A stretch of DNA of 64,000 nucleotides from Actinosynnema sp. ALI-1.44 (lineage in GTDB: Bacteria; Actinomycetota; Actinomycetes; Mycobacteriales; Pseudonocardiaceae), in assembly GCF_001984155.1 (NCBI RefSeq), contig NZ_MTQO01000053.1, positions 248,001 through 312,000 on the forward strand. The letters run 5' to 3'. Below, piece after piece: positions 38,380-49,067 of the stretch. Below the pieces are notes generated by a model that ran no database searches, was not told the origin of the DNA, and saw only the letters and a program-made list of their open reading frames with translations. The first letter of the stretch is position 1; each line of letters opens with the position of its first letter. Made by a program: the position numbers and the translations under genes.

Positions 38380-38709
38380 TCAGGCGACGTAGTCGGCCAG
38401 GTCGCTGAGCAGCGCCGCCTTCGGCTTGGCACCGACGATCTGCTTGACCGGGCGGCCACCCTGGAAGACGATCATGGTCGGCACCGACATGATCTGGTAG
38501 TCCCGTGCGATCGCGGGGTTGGCGTCGATGTCGAGCTTGGCCACGGTGATCTTCTCGGCGTGCTCGGACGCGATCTCCTCGAGCACCGGCGCCACCATGC
38601 GGCACGGTCCGCACCAGGTCGCCCAGAAGTCCACCAGCACCGGCTTGTCGCTCTGCAGCACGTCCTCGGTGAATGACTTGTCAGTAACGGTGACGGGTTT
38701 GCCGCTCAC
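38380..38709 (-). CDS. trxA: Thioredoxin
   Basis: 109 residues, cytosolic disulfide reductase. The active site is WATWCGPCRM with Cys33 and Cys36; the cis-Pro is in SVPTMIVF. GTG start at 38709. It follows trxB by about 130 bp, in the order found in many actinobacteria, where the pair is next to sigM. Confidence 0.97.
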   Translation of the reverse strand: MSGKPVTVTDKSFTEDVLQSDKPVLVDFWATWCGPCRMVAPVLEEIASEHAEKITVAKLDIDANPAIARDYQIMSVPTMIVFQGGRPVKQIVGAKPKAALLSDLADYVA

Positions 38710-38839
38710 GGTCTCTCCTAGTGGTTGCGAACGGGAGTTCGTTGGGAGTATTCGGCGGATCCAGGTTTTCGCCCGGTGCGGTCAGCGGGAAGTTGGGCCG
38801 TCGAGACCCCTGACAGACTTCCGTTCGTGACCACTGGTG

Positions 38840-39838
38840 TCAGCTGTTGGTCGGGGCGTAGCCGCCGCCGACGAGTTCCGGTGCCTGCTGTGCGTGCTGT
38901 TCACCGTGCTCGGCGAGCCAGCGCTCCGCGTCGATCGCCGCGGAACAACCCGAGCCGGCCGCGGTGATGGCCTGCCGGTACGTGTGGTCGACGAGGTCGC
39001 CCGCGGCGAAGACCCCGTCCAGGTTCGTGTACGTGCTCTGGCCCTTGACCTGCACGTAGCCCTCCGCGTCGACGTCGACCTGGCCCGCGACGAGCTGCGA
39101 GCGCGGGTCGTGGCCGATCGCCATGAACACGCCCGTGACGGCGATGTCCTCGGTCTCACCGGTTCGGGTGTCCCGCAGCCGGGCGCCGGAAACCTTGCCG
39201 TCGGTGTCGAGCACCTCGACGACCTCGGCGTTGAGCCGCCACTTGATCTTCTCGTTGGCCTGCGCCCGCTCGAGCATGATCCGCGAGGCGCGGAACTCCT
39301 CGCGGCGGTGCACGATCGTCACCGAGTCGGCGAACTTGGTCAGGAAGATGGCCTCCTCCATCGCCGAGTCGCCACCGCCGACCACGATGATGTCGTGGCC
39401 GCGGAAGAAGAAGCCGTCACAGGTGGCACACGCGGACACGCCGCGGCCGAGCAGCTCCTGCTCACCGGGGACGTGCAGGTAGCGTGCGGCGGCGCCCATC
39501 GCGAGGATGACGGCCCTCGCCGCGTACCGGGCACCGTTGACCGTGACGTACTTGACCGGGCCGTCCAGCTCGACCGCCTCGACGTCCTCGGCCCTGAGCT
39601 CGGCACCGAACCGCTCGGCCTGCTCGCGCATCTGCGCCATCAGGTCGGGGCCCATGATGCCGTCGCGGAAACCGGGGTAGTTCTCGACCTCGGTGGTGGT
39701 CATCAGCGCGCCACCGAACTGGGAGCCCTCGAAGACCAGCGGAGACAGTTGCGCGCGTGCCGCGTACACCGCGGCTGTGTATCCCGCCGGACCGGACCCG
39801 ACGATGATCAGGTTGCGGACCTCGTCTTGCGACGCCAT
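38840..39838 (-). CDS. trxB: Thioredoxin reductase
   Basis: 332 residues. FAD motif [10 protein letters not shown] near 14-23, redox pair Cys137/Cys140 in CATCDG, NADPH motif [12 protein letters not shown] following it, and the C-terminal FAD block [23 protein letters not shown]. It reduces thioredoxin TrxA encoded just downstream. The gap to the anti-sigma gene is 120 bp and may hold a SigM promoter; I did not find a clear one by eye. Confidence 0.98.
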   Translation of the reverse strand: MASQDEVRNLIIVGSGPAGYTAAVYAARAQLSPLVFEGSQFGGALMTTTEVENYPGFRDGIMGPDLMAQMREQAERFGAELRAEDVEAVELDGPVKYVTVNGARYAARAVILAMGAAARYLHVPGEQELLGRGVSACATCDGFFFRGHDIIVVGGGDSAMEEAIFLTKFADSVTIVHRREEFRASRIMLERAQANEKIKWRLNAEVVEVLDTDGKVSGARLRDTRTGETEDIAVTGVFMAIGHDPRSQLVAGQVDVDAEGYVQVKGQSTYTNLDGVFAAGDLVDHTYRQAITAAGSGCSAAIDAERWLAEHGEQHAQQAPELVGGGYAPTNS

Positions 39839-39958
39839 CTGTCCTCCGTGACTTTCCCGCCAGTGACAACTAGGTCAACCGATCGTAGGTGCTTGTTGTT
39901 CCGCACCGTCCGGTGACCGGGAGCACTGAATCGTGACCGGCGGGAAAGCCGGGAAGGA

Positions 39959-40723
39959 CTACTTCACGCCCGTTTTGTTCGCCAGGGTCGCCGGGGTGCC
40001 CGGACCGCAGTCCGGACCGACCGCGAGCAGCCGGAACGTGCCGACCGGCGTGGACGCCAGGACGAACAGCGTGCCTTGCTTGCCGTCGACGGTGACCTGT
40101 CTGGCGCCGAGCGGATCGGCGTTCTTGCTGACGTTGTTCGCCTCGAAACAGGCCGCCAGCTTCTGCTTGTCGGTGAACGGTCCGTAGTCGTTGTGCCCTT
40201 TGGCCGCCTGCAACTGGTTCGGACCGATGTCTTCCTTGGTGAAGGTCAGCGGTCCCGGCGCCGCGACGTTGCCGCTGGGGCCGTTGTCGCCACCACCGGG
40301 CAATGCGGCGAACGTGATGCCGACAGCCGCTGCCGCCGCGGCGAAGATCCCGACGGCCCACCCGGTGCGGGTACGGCGCCGACGGGCGGCGTCGAGGCTC
40401 ACCACAGGCGCTGCCGCTGCCTGCTGCTGGGGTGGCGGCGCCGTCTGAACCCCCTGCGACCGGGCCTGTGCCTCCGCCGCGATCGCCGCGTCCAGCCGTG
40501 CGGCGAAGTGCGCGGGCATGGGTGGCGCAGGCGCGTCCGCGAACTCGCGCAGATCGGCCTGCGTCGTCTCCAGCGCGGCCAGGATCTCCATGGCTTCCGG
40601 ATCCGCGTTGACCTGGGGCCACAGCTCGTCGGCCTGCCGAGGGTCCAGCGCACCCGCCTGGAGATCGGCGAGCAGGTCGACCGACCACGGTGGCCCGCCG
40701 CTCCCCCGTCCGATGCTCGTCAT
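39959..40723 (-). CDS. Anti-sigma factor of SigM (RsmA-like)
   Basis: 254 residues: a soluble N-terminal part of about 115 residues that would hold the sigma factor, one membrane helix near 122-142, and an extracytoplasmic domain with two Cys. No HXXXCXXC zinc motif is present. ATG 40723 has GGGAGGGGAC upstream and overlaps sigM's stop by 4 bp, so the two are co-translated. The position matches Rv3912 next to sigM in mycobacteria. The sequence is poorly conserved; the role is by context. Confidence 0.8.
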   Translation of the reverse strand: MTSIGRGSGGPPWSVDLLADLQAGALDPRQADELWPQVNADPEAMEILAALETTQADLREFADAPAPPMPAHFAARLDAAIAAEAQARSQGVQTAPPPQQQAAAAPVVSLDAARRRRTRTGWAVGIFAAAAAAVGITFAALPGGGDNGPSGNVAAPGPLTFTKEDIGPNQLQAAKGHNDYGPFTDKQKLAACFEANNVSKNADPLGARQVTVDGKQGTLFVLASTPVGTFRLLAVGPDCGPGTPATLANKTGVK

Positions 40724-41346
40724 GTCCCCTCCCACTGACGCCGTGGACGCCCCTCGCGCTTTTCGCTTGCGTCACCTGGGACGTTCGCATCAGCAACCGG
40801 GTTCCGCAGATGCCCGAGAACTTTGGCGAGCTTGGCCCGCCCCCTGGCGCAGCGGCTCTTCACGGTGCCTTCGGCGATGCCGAGGATCTTGGCCGTCTCG
40901 GCGACCGAGTAGCCCTCGACGTCGACCAACAGGATGGGCACGCGCTGTTCCTCCGACAGTTCGGCGAGCGCGTTCTTCACCACCAGGCTGGTCTCCCGTT
41001 CGGACATGGCGTCGCCGGGAGTGACCGGCTCGCCCGGCCCGGTCTCCGGCAACGGCACAGTCGGGCGCGCTTGGCGGCGTCGGACTCGGTCCAGGCACGC
41101 GTTCACCACGATCCGGTGCAGCCATGTCGTCACCTGCGACTCGGCCCGGAACGACCCGGCGTTGCGGAAAGCCGAGATGAAGGCCTCCTGCAGCGCGTCG
41201 GCGGCCTCTTCCGGGTCACGGAGAGTGCGCAGCGCCACGGCCCACATCCGGTCTCTGTGGCGACGAACGATCTCGCTGAACGCGTGTGGATCCCCTGCGG
41301 CATGGGACGCGATCAGCGATGCGTCCGAGCTAGCTGCGGCGGTCAC
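40720..41346 (-). CDS. sigM: ECF sigma factor SigM
   Basis: 208 residues. Region 2 (about 22-90) has the RDRMWAVALRTLRDPEEAADALQEAFISAF block, and region 4 (about 125-180) includes LVDVEGYSVAETAKILGIAEGTVKSRCARGRAKL. The C-terminal ~30 residues are variable. In mycobacteria and corynebacteria SigM responds to redox or envelope stress and drives trx genes. Its neighbours here (trxB, trxA, anti-sigma) fit that model. Confidence 0.92.
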   Translation of the reverse strand: MTAAASSDASLIASHAAGDPHAFSEIVRRHRDRMWAVALRTLRDPEEAADALQEAFISAFRNAGSFRAESQVTTWLHRIVVNACLDRVRRRQARPTVPLPETGPGEPVTPGDAMSERETSLVVKNALAELSEEQRVPILLVDVEGYSVAETAKILGIAEGTVKSRCARGRAKLAKVLGHLRNPVADANVPGDASEKREGRPRRQWEGT

Positions 41347-41381
41347 GCTGGCAGCTTATCCATGGCGGGTTTGTTGCCCTT

Positions 41382-42989
41382 TTACTGGGCCGTTCGGAAC
41401 TCGATCTCCCGGATCTGGCTGACGTTCTGCTCCTTCTCGTCCACCGCGAGCTTGGTGATCCACACCAGCACGTACTGGGTCGGCTCCGCGTTCGACAGCG
41501 CGATCTCGGTCTTGCCGTCGTTCAGCGTGGCCTGGCCGATCAGCTTGGTGTCGTCGAACTTCGCGGTCGCCGATGAGGCGGCCCGGATCTCCACGACGGT
41601 GCCCGCGCTCGGCGAGTCGATGATCACCTGGGCGAGCTTGGTCGCGTCACCGAAGGTGGACATCACGCCGATGCCCGGCTTCATCGCGGGGAACGGCTTC
41701 TTGTACTCGTCGGTCGACCACACCGTGTTCGGTTTGCCGTCGTTGACGCGGCCTACCTTGGCGGCTCCGTCCTTGTCCCCCTTGACCGAGTAGACCACGA
41801 CCTTCGTCGGCTTGACCGGCTCGGCGGGCTTGGGCGCGGGCGGTGGGTTCGCCTGGGGCTGGTTGCCGCTGTTGCCGCCGGGCGACGGGGGCGCCACCGC
41901 CACGGACTGCTGCACCGCCGCGGGCACCGGGTCGCTGCCGAAGAAGCTGATCAGCTGCATGCCGACCCACGCGAGCACGCCCACAGTCGCGACCGTCAAC
42001 GCGGTCACGCCGATGGCGAGTTTGCGCCGCCTGCCGTCGTCCTTGGGCGGGCGTTTGCTGGTGGTCCAGATCGTGTCCTGGTCAGCCAGCTGGTCGCCGC
42101 CCTGCACCGAGGGGAGCAGTTCCGTCTGTTGTTCGAGCAGCTCGGCGCGTTGGGCGATGGACTCGAGCACTGTCAGGAACGCGGAACTGGTCCGGATTCC
42201 GCCCAGTGACGTCTCCGCGATGCTGCGCACCGCCAGTTCAGCCAGGTCGTCCGGGACGTCGTGGCGCAGCGCGGCAGGCGAGACCGGCGCGCCCATGCGG
42301 TCGCGGCGGGCGCCGGGGATGGTCGGCGGGCCGCCGGGCAGCGCCCAGCGCCCGGTCAACAGCAGGTAGAGGATCGCGCCGAGGCCTTTGACGTCGTCCT
42401 GCAGCTGGGCCTGCGGCAACGGGCCGGGGAAGGACAGCCGCAACGAGCCGTCCGGACCGATCCGGACCCGCTGCGGGTGGTCGACGCCCAGCACCAGGCC
42501 GGTGTGGTGGGCCTGTTCCACGGCGATGGCCAACGGCTCGAGCAGCCTTGCCGCGGTCCCCGAGGGCAACGGGTGCTCGGCGACCAGGTCGACGAGGTCC
42601 GTACCTTGCGCCCAGTCCGCCACGACGACACCGAGGACACCTTCACTCGGGTCGATCCCGCTGCCGACACCCAGCACATCCAGCACACGGGACACGCTCG
42701 GACTTGTGAACCGCGCGGCGTGCGCGGCCCGCTCCAACGTGCGGCGGGCGGCGACGGTGGCGTCACGGTTGGTCGGGTCACCGACGAGGACTGTCAACCC
42801 GACATCACGGCGCAGCTGGCCGTCGCGGGCGCGCCACAGATGCGCGTTGCCGCGGATGTCCACACCGAAAGGGGCAAGCAGACGGTATCGACCATCGCCG
42901 ATGACCCCGCCCGGAAGCAGGTCACCAGCCGTCGCGCGAACGCCTGGGACGGTCGCGTCGTTGGTGTAGTCGGTCCTCCTGGTCGTCAC
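41382..42989 (-). CDS. Membrane-anchored pseudokinase with external discoidin-like domain
   Basis: 535 residues. The N-terminal ~270 have a protein-kinase-like fold (GDGRYRLLAPFG, then DDVKGLGAILYLLLTGRWALPGG), but the VAIK lysine, HRD and DFG are missing, so it should be inactive. A membrane helix at about 340-360 and a C-terminal domain resembling F5/8C discoidin (RVNDGKPNTVWSTDEY) follow. In mycobacterial MviN the same pseudokinase plus external domain are fused to MurJ and bind FhaA when phosphorylated; here they are a separate gene just downstream of murJ. Confidence 0.88.
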   Translation of the reverse strand: MTTRRTDYTNDATVPGVRATAGDLLPGGVIGDGRYRLLAPFGVDIRGNAHLWRARDGQLRRDVGLTVLVGDPTNRDATVAARRTLERAAHAARFTSPSVSRVLDVLGVGSGIDPSEGVLGVVVADWAQGTDLVDLVAEHPLPSGTAARLLEPLAIAVEQAHHTGLVLGVDHPQRVRIGPDGSLRLSFPGPLPQAQLQDDVKGLGAILYLLLTGRWALPGGPPTIPGARRDRMGAPVSPAALRHDVPDDLAELAVRSIAETSLGGIRTSSAFLTVLESIAQRAELLEQQTELLPSVQGGDQLADQDTIWTTSKRPPKDDGRRRKLAIGVTALTVATVGVLAWVGMQLISFFGSDPVPAAVQQSVAVAPPSPGGNSGNQPQANPPPAPKPAEPVKPTKVVVYSVKGDKDGAAKVGRVNDGKPNTVWSTDEYKKPFPAMKPGIGVMSTFGDATKLAQVIIDSPSAGTVVEIRAASSATAKFDDTKLIGQATLNDGKTEIALSNAEPTQYVLVWITKLAVDEKEQNVSQIREIEFRTAQ

Positions 42990-43083
42990 CGCACTCTCCC
43001 GTCAGACGCGCCACCGATCCGCGCACAACGGATACCTCGTAGCGAGCCTACGGGAAACCCACCAGACGTGATGGGTGCCCAGT

Positions 43084-44751
43084 TCACCGCCGACGAATCA
43101 GACGGGTGATTTTCGCGGTAACAGGTTTGAGCTCGTCGACCTTGAGTACGACCAGCACGCCGAACGACACAGCACCCGCCACGATTCCCTCGATGACCAG
43201 CGAAAGCATCGCCCTGGGCTTGGCCGCGTCCGGGAGCACACCACCGAGCATCTTGGCTACCACCAGACCGGCCGCGACGCCGAGCCCCCCGGCGAAGACT
43301 GAGAAAAGCGTCACGCCGACGACCCGCTTGGTCTTCAGGTGTCCCAGCCGCAGCCAGAGCCACACCTGGCCGAGCACCGCGCCGACGACGTAGCTCAGCG
43401 AGTTGACCATCATCACGCCGATCACGACGTGCTCGGGCGCCAGCAGCCCCTCGCACATGTAGAGCAGCGGGATCTTGACCGCGGTCATCACGATCATGAT
43501 CAGCGTCGGCGTCCGCGCGTCCTTCATCGCGTAGAACACCCGCAGCTGGAGCATGACCAGGGCGTACGGCAGCAGACCGAACGCCGACACGGCCAGGGAC
43601 TCACCCAGCCTGGTCGCCTGCGCCGGGTTGCTGGCGCCGTGGGAGAACAACACGACACCGATGGACGCACCGGTGACCGTGAGCACAGCGGAGATCGGCA
43701 CGAGGATCACGGCCGACAAGCGGCTGGCGTACGACAGGTCGCCGATCAGCTTGCGGTCGTCGCCGTCCGCTGCGGCCCGGCTCAGCCTCGGCATGATCGC
43801 GGTCAACAGCGAGACACCGATCACGCCGTACGGCAACTGCAACAGCAACCACGCGTTGCTGTAGATGGCCGCACCGCCCTCGTCGCCTGCGGTGAGCACG
43901 CGGGTGCTGATCGTCCAGCCGACCTGGCTCACCGCGACGTAGCCGATGATCCACAGCGCCAGCCCGCCGAACTCCTTGAACCGGGAGTCGAGGCCCCAGT
44001 TCCAGCGGAACTTGAAGCCTATCCGGCGCAGCGCGGGTAGCAGCATCAACGACTGCACGACGATGCCCGCCGTCACGCCGATGCCGAGGACCAGCAGCTT
44101 GACGTCGCCCATCTTGACCGGGTCGAGCGAGATCTCACCCGGCACGATCGCGTAGATCCCGATGGTCGCCATGACCACCAGGTTGTTCACCACCGGTGCC
44201 CACGCCGTCGGGCCGAACACCTGCTTGGCGTTCAGGATCGCCGTCAGCAACGCGAACAGGCCGTAGAAGAAGATCTGCGGTAGCAGCAGGTAGGCGAAGG
44301 CGGTCACCAGTTCGGGGTTGGCCTTGCCTGTCGAGTCGTCCACGTACAGCTTGGTGATCAGCGGCGCCGCGGCGGTCGCGACGACCGTGCCGACGCCCAG
44401 CAACGTCAGCCCGACCGTGAGCAACCGCTGCGTGTACGCGAGGCCGCCGTCCGGGTCGTCCTGCGAGCGGACGAGCAACGGCACGACCACGCTGGCCAGC
44501 ACGCCACCCATCAGCAGCTCGAAGACGATGTTGGGCATCGTGTTGGCGATCGTGAACGAGTCGTTGCGCACACCGATGGCGAGCGCGGCGGTCAGCATGA
44601 CCTTCCACAGGAAGCCGGTGATCCGGCTGATCAGGGTGGCGATCGCCATGGACCCGACGGCACGACCGAGCGACCCGCGGGCCTGGGGGGCCTGTTTCCG
44701 GGGCGCCGCGGGTTTTCGAGGGTGTTGTCTGCCGCCGCCGGCGGGGGGCAC
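43084..44751 (-). CDS. murJ: Lipid II flippase MurJ (MviN)
   Basis: 555 residues with about 14 membrane helices. Moves lipid II across the membrane. The first helix begins SMAIATLISRITGFLWKVMLTAALA, typical of MurJ. Arg and other groove residues lie in the expected helices. The GTG at 44751 has a CGAGGAC ribosome site; a TTG at 44772 that overlaps the previous stop (TTGA) is an alternative. Much longer in-frame extensions read antisense-like through the neighbouring gene and are rejected. It is followed by the separate pseudokinase. Confidence 0.93.
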   Translation of the reverse strand: MPPAGGGRQHPRKPAAPRKQAPQARGSLGRAVGSMAIATLISRITGFLWKVMLTAALAIGVRNDSFTIANTMPNIVFELLMGGVLASVVVPLLVRSQDDPDGGLAYTQRLLTVGLTLLGVGTVVATAAAPLITKLYVDDSTGKANPELVTAFAYLLLPQIFFYGLFALLTAILNAKQVFGPTAWAPVVNNLVVMATIGIYAIVPGEISLDPVKMGDVKLLVLGIGVTAGIVVQSLMLLPALRRIGFKFRWNWGLDSRFKEFGGLALWIIGYVAVSQVGWTISTRVLTAGDEGGAAIYSNAWLLLQLPYGVIGVSLLTAIMPRLSRAAADGDDRKLIGDLSYASRLSAVILVPISAVLTVTGASIGVVLFSHGASNPAQATRLGESLAVSAFGLLPYALVMLQLRVFYAMKDARTPTLIMIVMTAVKIPLLYMCEGLLAPEHVVIGVMMVNSLSYVVGAVLGQVWLWLRLGHLKTKRVVGVTLFSVFAGGLGVAAGLVVAKMLGGVLPDAAKPRAMLSLVIEGIVAGAVSFGVLVVLKVDELKPVTAKITRLIRRR

Positions 44752-44768
44752 GGATGTCCTCGCTCTGG

Positions 44769-46949
44769 TCAAGCCGGGGTGGGCTCCTGTTTCTTGCGCT
44801 GCTTGATACGACGGTAGACGCGCCGGGAGGCGAGCAGTACCAGCATGCCACCGGCGACGCTGGTCACGGCGACCGTGATGGTGCCGTACGCGCCCGACGT
44901 GATCTCGAACTTGGAGATGTTGCCCAGCTGGGTGCCACCGGGCGTGGTGACCTGGACGTCGACGGTGAACTTGCCCGACCGGAGCAGCTCGACCGGGATG
45001 AGGTCGGTGAAGGCGTTGCCCGCCGGGATCCGCCGCTGCTGGACCACGCCGGGCCGCAGGCCGGCGCTCTCCTTGATCACCAGCTTGACCAGCACGTCGA
45101 CCGGGAGGGTGTTGGTGATCCGGACAGGGATCGGGCTGTTGGACGACGCGGGCACGATCGGCGGCCCCGGCGGGTTGACCTTCACCTGCGCACGCATGTC
45201 GTCGAGTTGTTTGACCGCGGTGGCCGCGGCCTGTCTGCCGCCTTCGACGTTGCCGCGCCACCCGCTGGACGCCGCCCGAAGCAGCCCGTTGCGGACCGGG
45301 GTCATCAGCGTCTCCGGGAGCACCGGGCGGGTGTCGTCCGGCAGCATCGCGCCGAGCAGGTCCCGCTGCACCGCGTTGGCCTGCGAGACCTGGTCGATCA
45401 GCCCGGCGGGGACTTCGGCGGCCACGTCCTGTTCCGGGTAGTCCAGCGCGGTCGCCGAGCCCTCCGGCGAGTCGGCGAGGTCGGCAAACGGGCTCGCGGT
45501 GGCCAGGTTGTCGGTGAACATCCGGCCGATGGTCTCCAGGTACACGGTCAGCTCGCTGGCCGGGGCGGTCCACCGGCGTGGCGGCGCGACCAGCACCGAC
45601 TGGCCGGGGCGCGTCGAGCGGAACAGCAGCGCGGCCAGCCCGTTCTGCACCGACACCGGCCCGGCCGCCGACGCGGGCCCGGCCAGCGCCAGCGAGGTCA
45701 ACCGGTCGATCGGCAGCACGCGGTCGTTCTGCCCGAGCGTGAACGGCCCTGGGCCCTTGACGCCCTTGAGCCGCTCGGGGTTGGCCAGCACGACCGTCGG
45801 CGTCAGCCCGCCGACGTCGCTGAGCGCACGCGGGTCGACCGTGCCGTCGACCGGCCACAGCACTCCTTGCTGCGGTTTGGTCGGCTCCAGCGCCTTGCTG
45901 ACCGAGGTGACGCCCTGGTTGACGGAGGTCTTGGCGAGGTCCACCGCGCCTGCGCGGGACAACGCGGAGACGTCCGCGTCGGCGTACGGCAACGCGATGA
46001 CGCACTGCCCACTGGTCAACGAACGGAGCCCGTCCAGCCAGCGCCGCGCGAAGTCCTTGCCACGACCGGGCACGGTCTTGTCGTCGCCGACCTGGACCTG
46101 GTAGCCGTTCGTCATCGCCTGGAGCGTCTCCAGCAGGTCCCCGTCGATCGCGAAGCACAGCGAGGACATCAGCTTCGGGTTCTGCTTCGTGGCGCTCTCG
46201 ACCGCGTTGAGCAGTCCGTGGAGCCTGCCGCCGATCTGCACCGACGAGGCCAGGTCGTCGTCGGCGAGCAGCAGTTGCCTGTCGTTCTCGCGTTGCCGGA
46301 CCACCCGGGGGTGCTCGTCGACCAACGGCCACAGCACGGTGACCTTCGGCGGTACCTGGGCGGGCGGAGCGCTGCGGCCGGGCAGTGACAGCACCGGCAT
46401 CAGCACGTTCAGCCCGGCCAGCCGCTCTGACCCGCCGTACTCTGGCCTGCCGTTGACGTTGATCAGCAGCGGGTAGACGCCCGGCTGGTCCAGCTTGAGC
46501 TCGTCGAGGGTGTAGGTCGCGGTGAAGGCGGTGCTCGCGCCCTTCTCCAGCGACTTGGTGACCGGCTTGAACGGCGGCCGGGCGGCCTCCGCGGCAGGCG
46601 GCTGGGTCATCGCTGCCCGCAGCTTGCCCTCCTCGGTCACCACGTCACCGCGTTGCAGCCGGACCTCGACCTGCTCGATCCGCCGGTCGCCGACGTTGGT
46701 GACCTTGCCCATGACAGTGATCTGCGGGGTGTCCGACCGGATCACCCTGGGGTTGAGCTGGTCGACGTCCAGCCGCAGCCGGGGCGGGCTGTTGGACGGC
46801 TGCGTGCGGGCCAGGCCGATCGGAGCGAACAACGGCTCCGGACCCGGCTGCTGCGCGGCAGCGGTCAACGGAGCTGATCCGGTCAGCACGACACCCGCCG
46901 CGACCAGTGCGGCAAGCTTGTGACGGGTTGCGTTACGCAGCCCACTCAT
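44769..46949 (-). CDS. DUF6049-family secreted/membrane protein
   Basis: 726 residues. A signal peptide (first ~33 residues, ending near TAAAQQ) is followed by a large external region, one C-terminal membrane helix (about 690-710), and a short basic tail. It corresponds in position to mycobacterial Rv3909, next to murJ. No enzyme motif is visible. Coupling with murJ, pseudokinase and nudix suggests a cell-envelope role. The nudix stop and this start overlap by 4 bp. Confidence 0.85.
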   Translation of the reverse strand: MSGLRNATRHKLAALVAAGVVLTGSAPLTAAAQQPGPEPLFAPIGLARTQPSNSPPRLRLDVDQLNPRVIRSDTPQITVMGKVTNVGDRRIEQVEVRLQRGDVVTEEGKLRAAMTQPPAAEAARPPFKPVTKSLEKGASTAFTATYTLDELKLDQPGVYPLLINVNGRPEYGGSERLAGLNVLMPVLSLPGRSAPPAQVPPKVTVLWPLVDEHPRVVRQRENDRQLLLADDDLASSVQIGGRLHGLLNAVESATKQNPKLMSSLCFAIDGDLLETLQAMTNGYQVQVGDDKTVPGRGKDFARRWLDGLRSLTSGQCVIALPYADADVSALSRAGAVDLAKTSVNQGVTSVSKALEPTKPQQGVLWPVDGTVDPRALSDVGGLTPTVVLANPERLKGVKGPGPFTLGQNDRVLPIDRLTSLALAGPASAAGPVSVQNGLAALLFRSTRPGQSVLVAPPRRWTAPASELTVYLETIGRMFTDNLATASPFADLADSPEGSATALDYPEQDVAAEVPAGLIDQVSQANAVQRDLLGAMLPDDTRPVLPETLMTPVRNGLLRAASSGWRGNVEGGRQAAATAVKQLDDMRAQVKVNPPGPPIVPASSNSPIPVRITNTLPVDVLVKLVIKESAGLRPGVVQQRRIPAGNAFTDLIPVELLRSGKFTVDVQVTTPGGTQLGNISKFEITSGAYGTITVAVTSVAGGMLVLLASRRVYRRIKQRKKQEPTPA

Positions 46950-47509
46950 TGTTTTCGACCCTTCGGCGCGTCAAGGCCGTCCGAGAACGACACATCACCC
47001 TCATACGGTGTGTTTGTCGGCTCTGAGAGTAGTTGCATCGCCTTGCGCACCAACCGGCGCTCGTCCGCATACGCCAACCGGCCGTCAAGATCATCCAGCG
47101 CGACCCACGCGACCTCGGTCACTTCGATGTCCTCATCGGACAGCTCACCGGACAGCGCGGTCAGCAGGTAGTGGTGGACGGTCTTGTGCACCCGCCGGTT
47201 CTCCGCGACGAACCAGTAGTCGATCGACCCGAGCGAGCGGACCACCTCACCGGTGATCCCGGTCTCCTCCTTGACCTCGCGGACGGCGGTCTGCTCGGGC
47301 GTCTCGCCCTCCTCGATGTGGCCCTTCGGCAGCGACCAGAGCAACCGCCCCCTGCGGTCCAGCCTGCCGATGATCACCGCGTTCGCCTGGGACTCGTCGA
47401 TCACCAGTCCGCCTGCCGACGTCTCGTCGACCGTGGTCAACCGCCTGCTCCGACGCCTGCCGCGGCGCCCGGACCGGGCACCGTCGGAACGTCCGGATGA
47501 CGGAGGCAT
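46946..47509 (-). CDS. NUDIX hydrolase (MutT4-like)
   Basis: 187 residues. The Nudix box is [23 protein letters not shown] at 63-85, a perfect match to GX5EX7REUXEEXGU. The N-terminal ~25 residues are basic and disordered. It occupies the mutT4 position between pcnA and the DUF6049 gene. It probably hydrolyses (d)NTPs or nucleotide sugars; the exact substrate is unknown. It is divergent from pcnA. Confidence 0.93.
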   Translation of the reverse strand: MPPSSGRSDGARSGRRGRRRSRRLTTVDETSAGGLVIDESQANAVIIGRLDRRGRLLWSLPKGHIEEGETPEQTAVREVKEETGITGEVVRSLGSIDYWFVAENRRVHKTVHHYLLTALSGELSDEDIEVTEVAWVALDDLDGRLAYADERRLVRKAMQLLSEPTNTPYEGDVSFSDGLDAPKGRKQ

Positions 47510-47555
47510 GAACTCGATCGTAATCGTCTGGCCACGTCAACTAGCCTGATTCGCC

Positions 47556-49067
47556 GTGTCGACGATGCTTGCCAAGCAGAATGCGGTTGTGGAACTGATG
47601 CGTGTCTCACCGGTCGCGGAAGAGTTGTCCGTGCTGTTCGCCAAGGCGGGGCACAGCCTGTTCCTCGTCGGCGGGAGCGTCCGCGACGCACTGCTGGGCA
47701 GGCTGGGTACCGACCTCGACTTCACCACCGACGCACGGCCGCAGGAGGTCATGCGGCTGGTTTCCGGCTGGGCGGACGCGGTGTGGGACATCGGCATCGC
47801 CTTCGGCACGGTCGGCGCCACCAAGGGCGGCCTGACGTGCGAGATCACCACGTTCCGCGCGGACACGTACGATGGCGTGACCCGCAACCCGGAGGTCCAG
47901 TTCGGCGACTCGATCGAAGTGGACCTCAAGCGGCGCGACTTCACCGTCAACGCGATGGCCGTGAACCTGGCGACCAAGCAGTTCGTCGACCCGCACGACG
48001 GCATGGCCGCGCTGGCCGAGAAGGTGCTCGACACCCCGGCCACGCCGGAGGAGTCGTTCGGCGACGACCCGCTGCGGATGATGCGTGCCGCGCGGTTCAC
48101 CAGCCAGCTGGGGTTCACGCCCGCGCCGCGCGTGGTCGACGCGATGAACCGGATGGCGGGCCAGATCGAGCGGATCACCGCCGAACGGATCCAGGTCGAG
48201 CTGTCGAAGCTGCTCTGCGGCGCGCACCCGCGCACGGGGATCGAGTTGCTCGTCGACTCGGGGCTGGCCGACCACGTGCTGCCCGAGGTGCCCGCGATGC
48301 GGCTGGAGATCGACGAGCACCACCAGCACAAGGACGTGTACCAGCACTCGCTCGTCGTGCTCGACCAGGCGATCGACCTGGAGGAAGAGGGTAGCGAGCC
48401 GGATCTGGTCCTGCGGCTGGCCGCGTTGCTGCACGACATCGGCAAGCCGGACACCCGCAGGCACATCCCCGGCGGTGGCGTGAGCTTCCACCACCACGAG
48501 GTGGTCGGCGCCAAGATGGTTCGCAAGCGTTTGCGGGCGTTGCGGTACTCGAAGGAGATCATCGAGAACGTCGCCAAGCTGGTGTTCCTGCACCTGCGCT
48601 TCCACGGCTACGGCAAGGGCGAGTGGACGGACTCGGCGGTCCGCCGGTACGTCACCGACGCCGGTGACCTGCTCACGCGGCTGAACAAGCTGGTCCGCGC
48701 GGACTGCACGACCCGCAACCGCCGCAAGGCGCAGGCGCTGCAGCGCTCCTACGACGACCTGGAGACCAGGATCGCCCGGATCGCCGCGGAGGAGGACCTG
48801 GCCAAGGTGCGGCCGGACCTCGACGGCAACGAGATCATGCGGCTGCTGGGGCTCAAGCCGGGCCCGGTGGTCGGCAGGGCGTGGAAGTTCCTCAAGGACC
48901 TCCGGCTCGACCGCGGCCCGCTCGACCACGACGAGGCCGTGGCCGAACTGCGCCGCTGGGCAGCCGAACAGGGAGTGCTAGACGACGTGAGCGCCGTGGT
49001 CGCGCCTGCTGGCGATCACGTAGCCGACGACACCGATCAGGTAGAGGACGATCGTCGCGACGACTAG
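47556..49067 (+). CDS. pcnA: CCA tRNA nucleotidyltransferase / poly(A) polymerase
   Basis: 503 residues. The nucleotidyltransferase head has GGSVRD at 39-44 and the catalytic DLDF (Asp53, Asp55). The RRDFTVNAM motif follows, and the HD domain has LLHDIGKPDT near 291-300. The HD domain and gene order (divergent from nudix) match mycobacterial pcnA. Because the tRNA genes here lack encoded CCA, this enzyme is essential for CCA addition. The last 90 bp overlap the convergent MFS gene, so the acidic C-terminus may be an extension. Confidence 0.94.
   Translation: MSTMLAKQNAVVELMRVSPVAEELSVLFAKAGHSLFLVGGSVRDALLGRLGTDLDFTTDARPQEVMRLVSGWADAVWDIGIAFGTVGATKGGLTCEITTFRADTYDGVTRNPEVQFGDSIEVDLKRRDFTVNAMAVNLATKQFVDPHDGMAALAEKVLDTPATPEESFGDDPLRMMRAARFTSQLGFTPAPRVVDAMNRMAGQIERITAERIQVELSKLLCGAHPRTGIELLVDSGLADHVLPEVPAMRLEIDEHHQHKDVYQHSLVVLDQAIDLEEEGSEPDLVLRLAALLHDIGKPDTRRHIPGGGVSFHHHEVVGAKMVRKRLRALRYSKEIIENVAKLVFLHLRFHGYGKGEWTDSAVRRYVTDAGDLLTRLNKLVRADCTTRNRRKAQALQRSYDDLETRIARIAAEEDLAKVRPDLDGNEIMRLLGLKPGPVVGRAWKFLKDLRLDRGPLDHDEAVAELRRWAAEQGVLDDVSAVVAPAGDHVADDTDQVEDDRRDD

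Noticed and set aside
43084-46332. 1082-codon reading of murJ with a long N-terminal extension
   Set aside because: The extra part is an alternate-frame copy of the DUF6049 gene and is Arg-rich; MurJ begins at about 44751.
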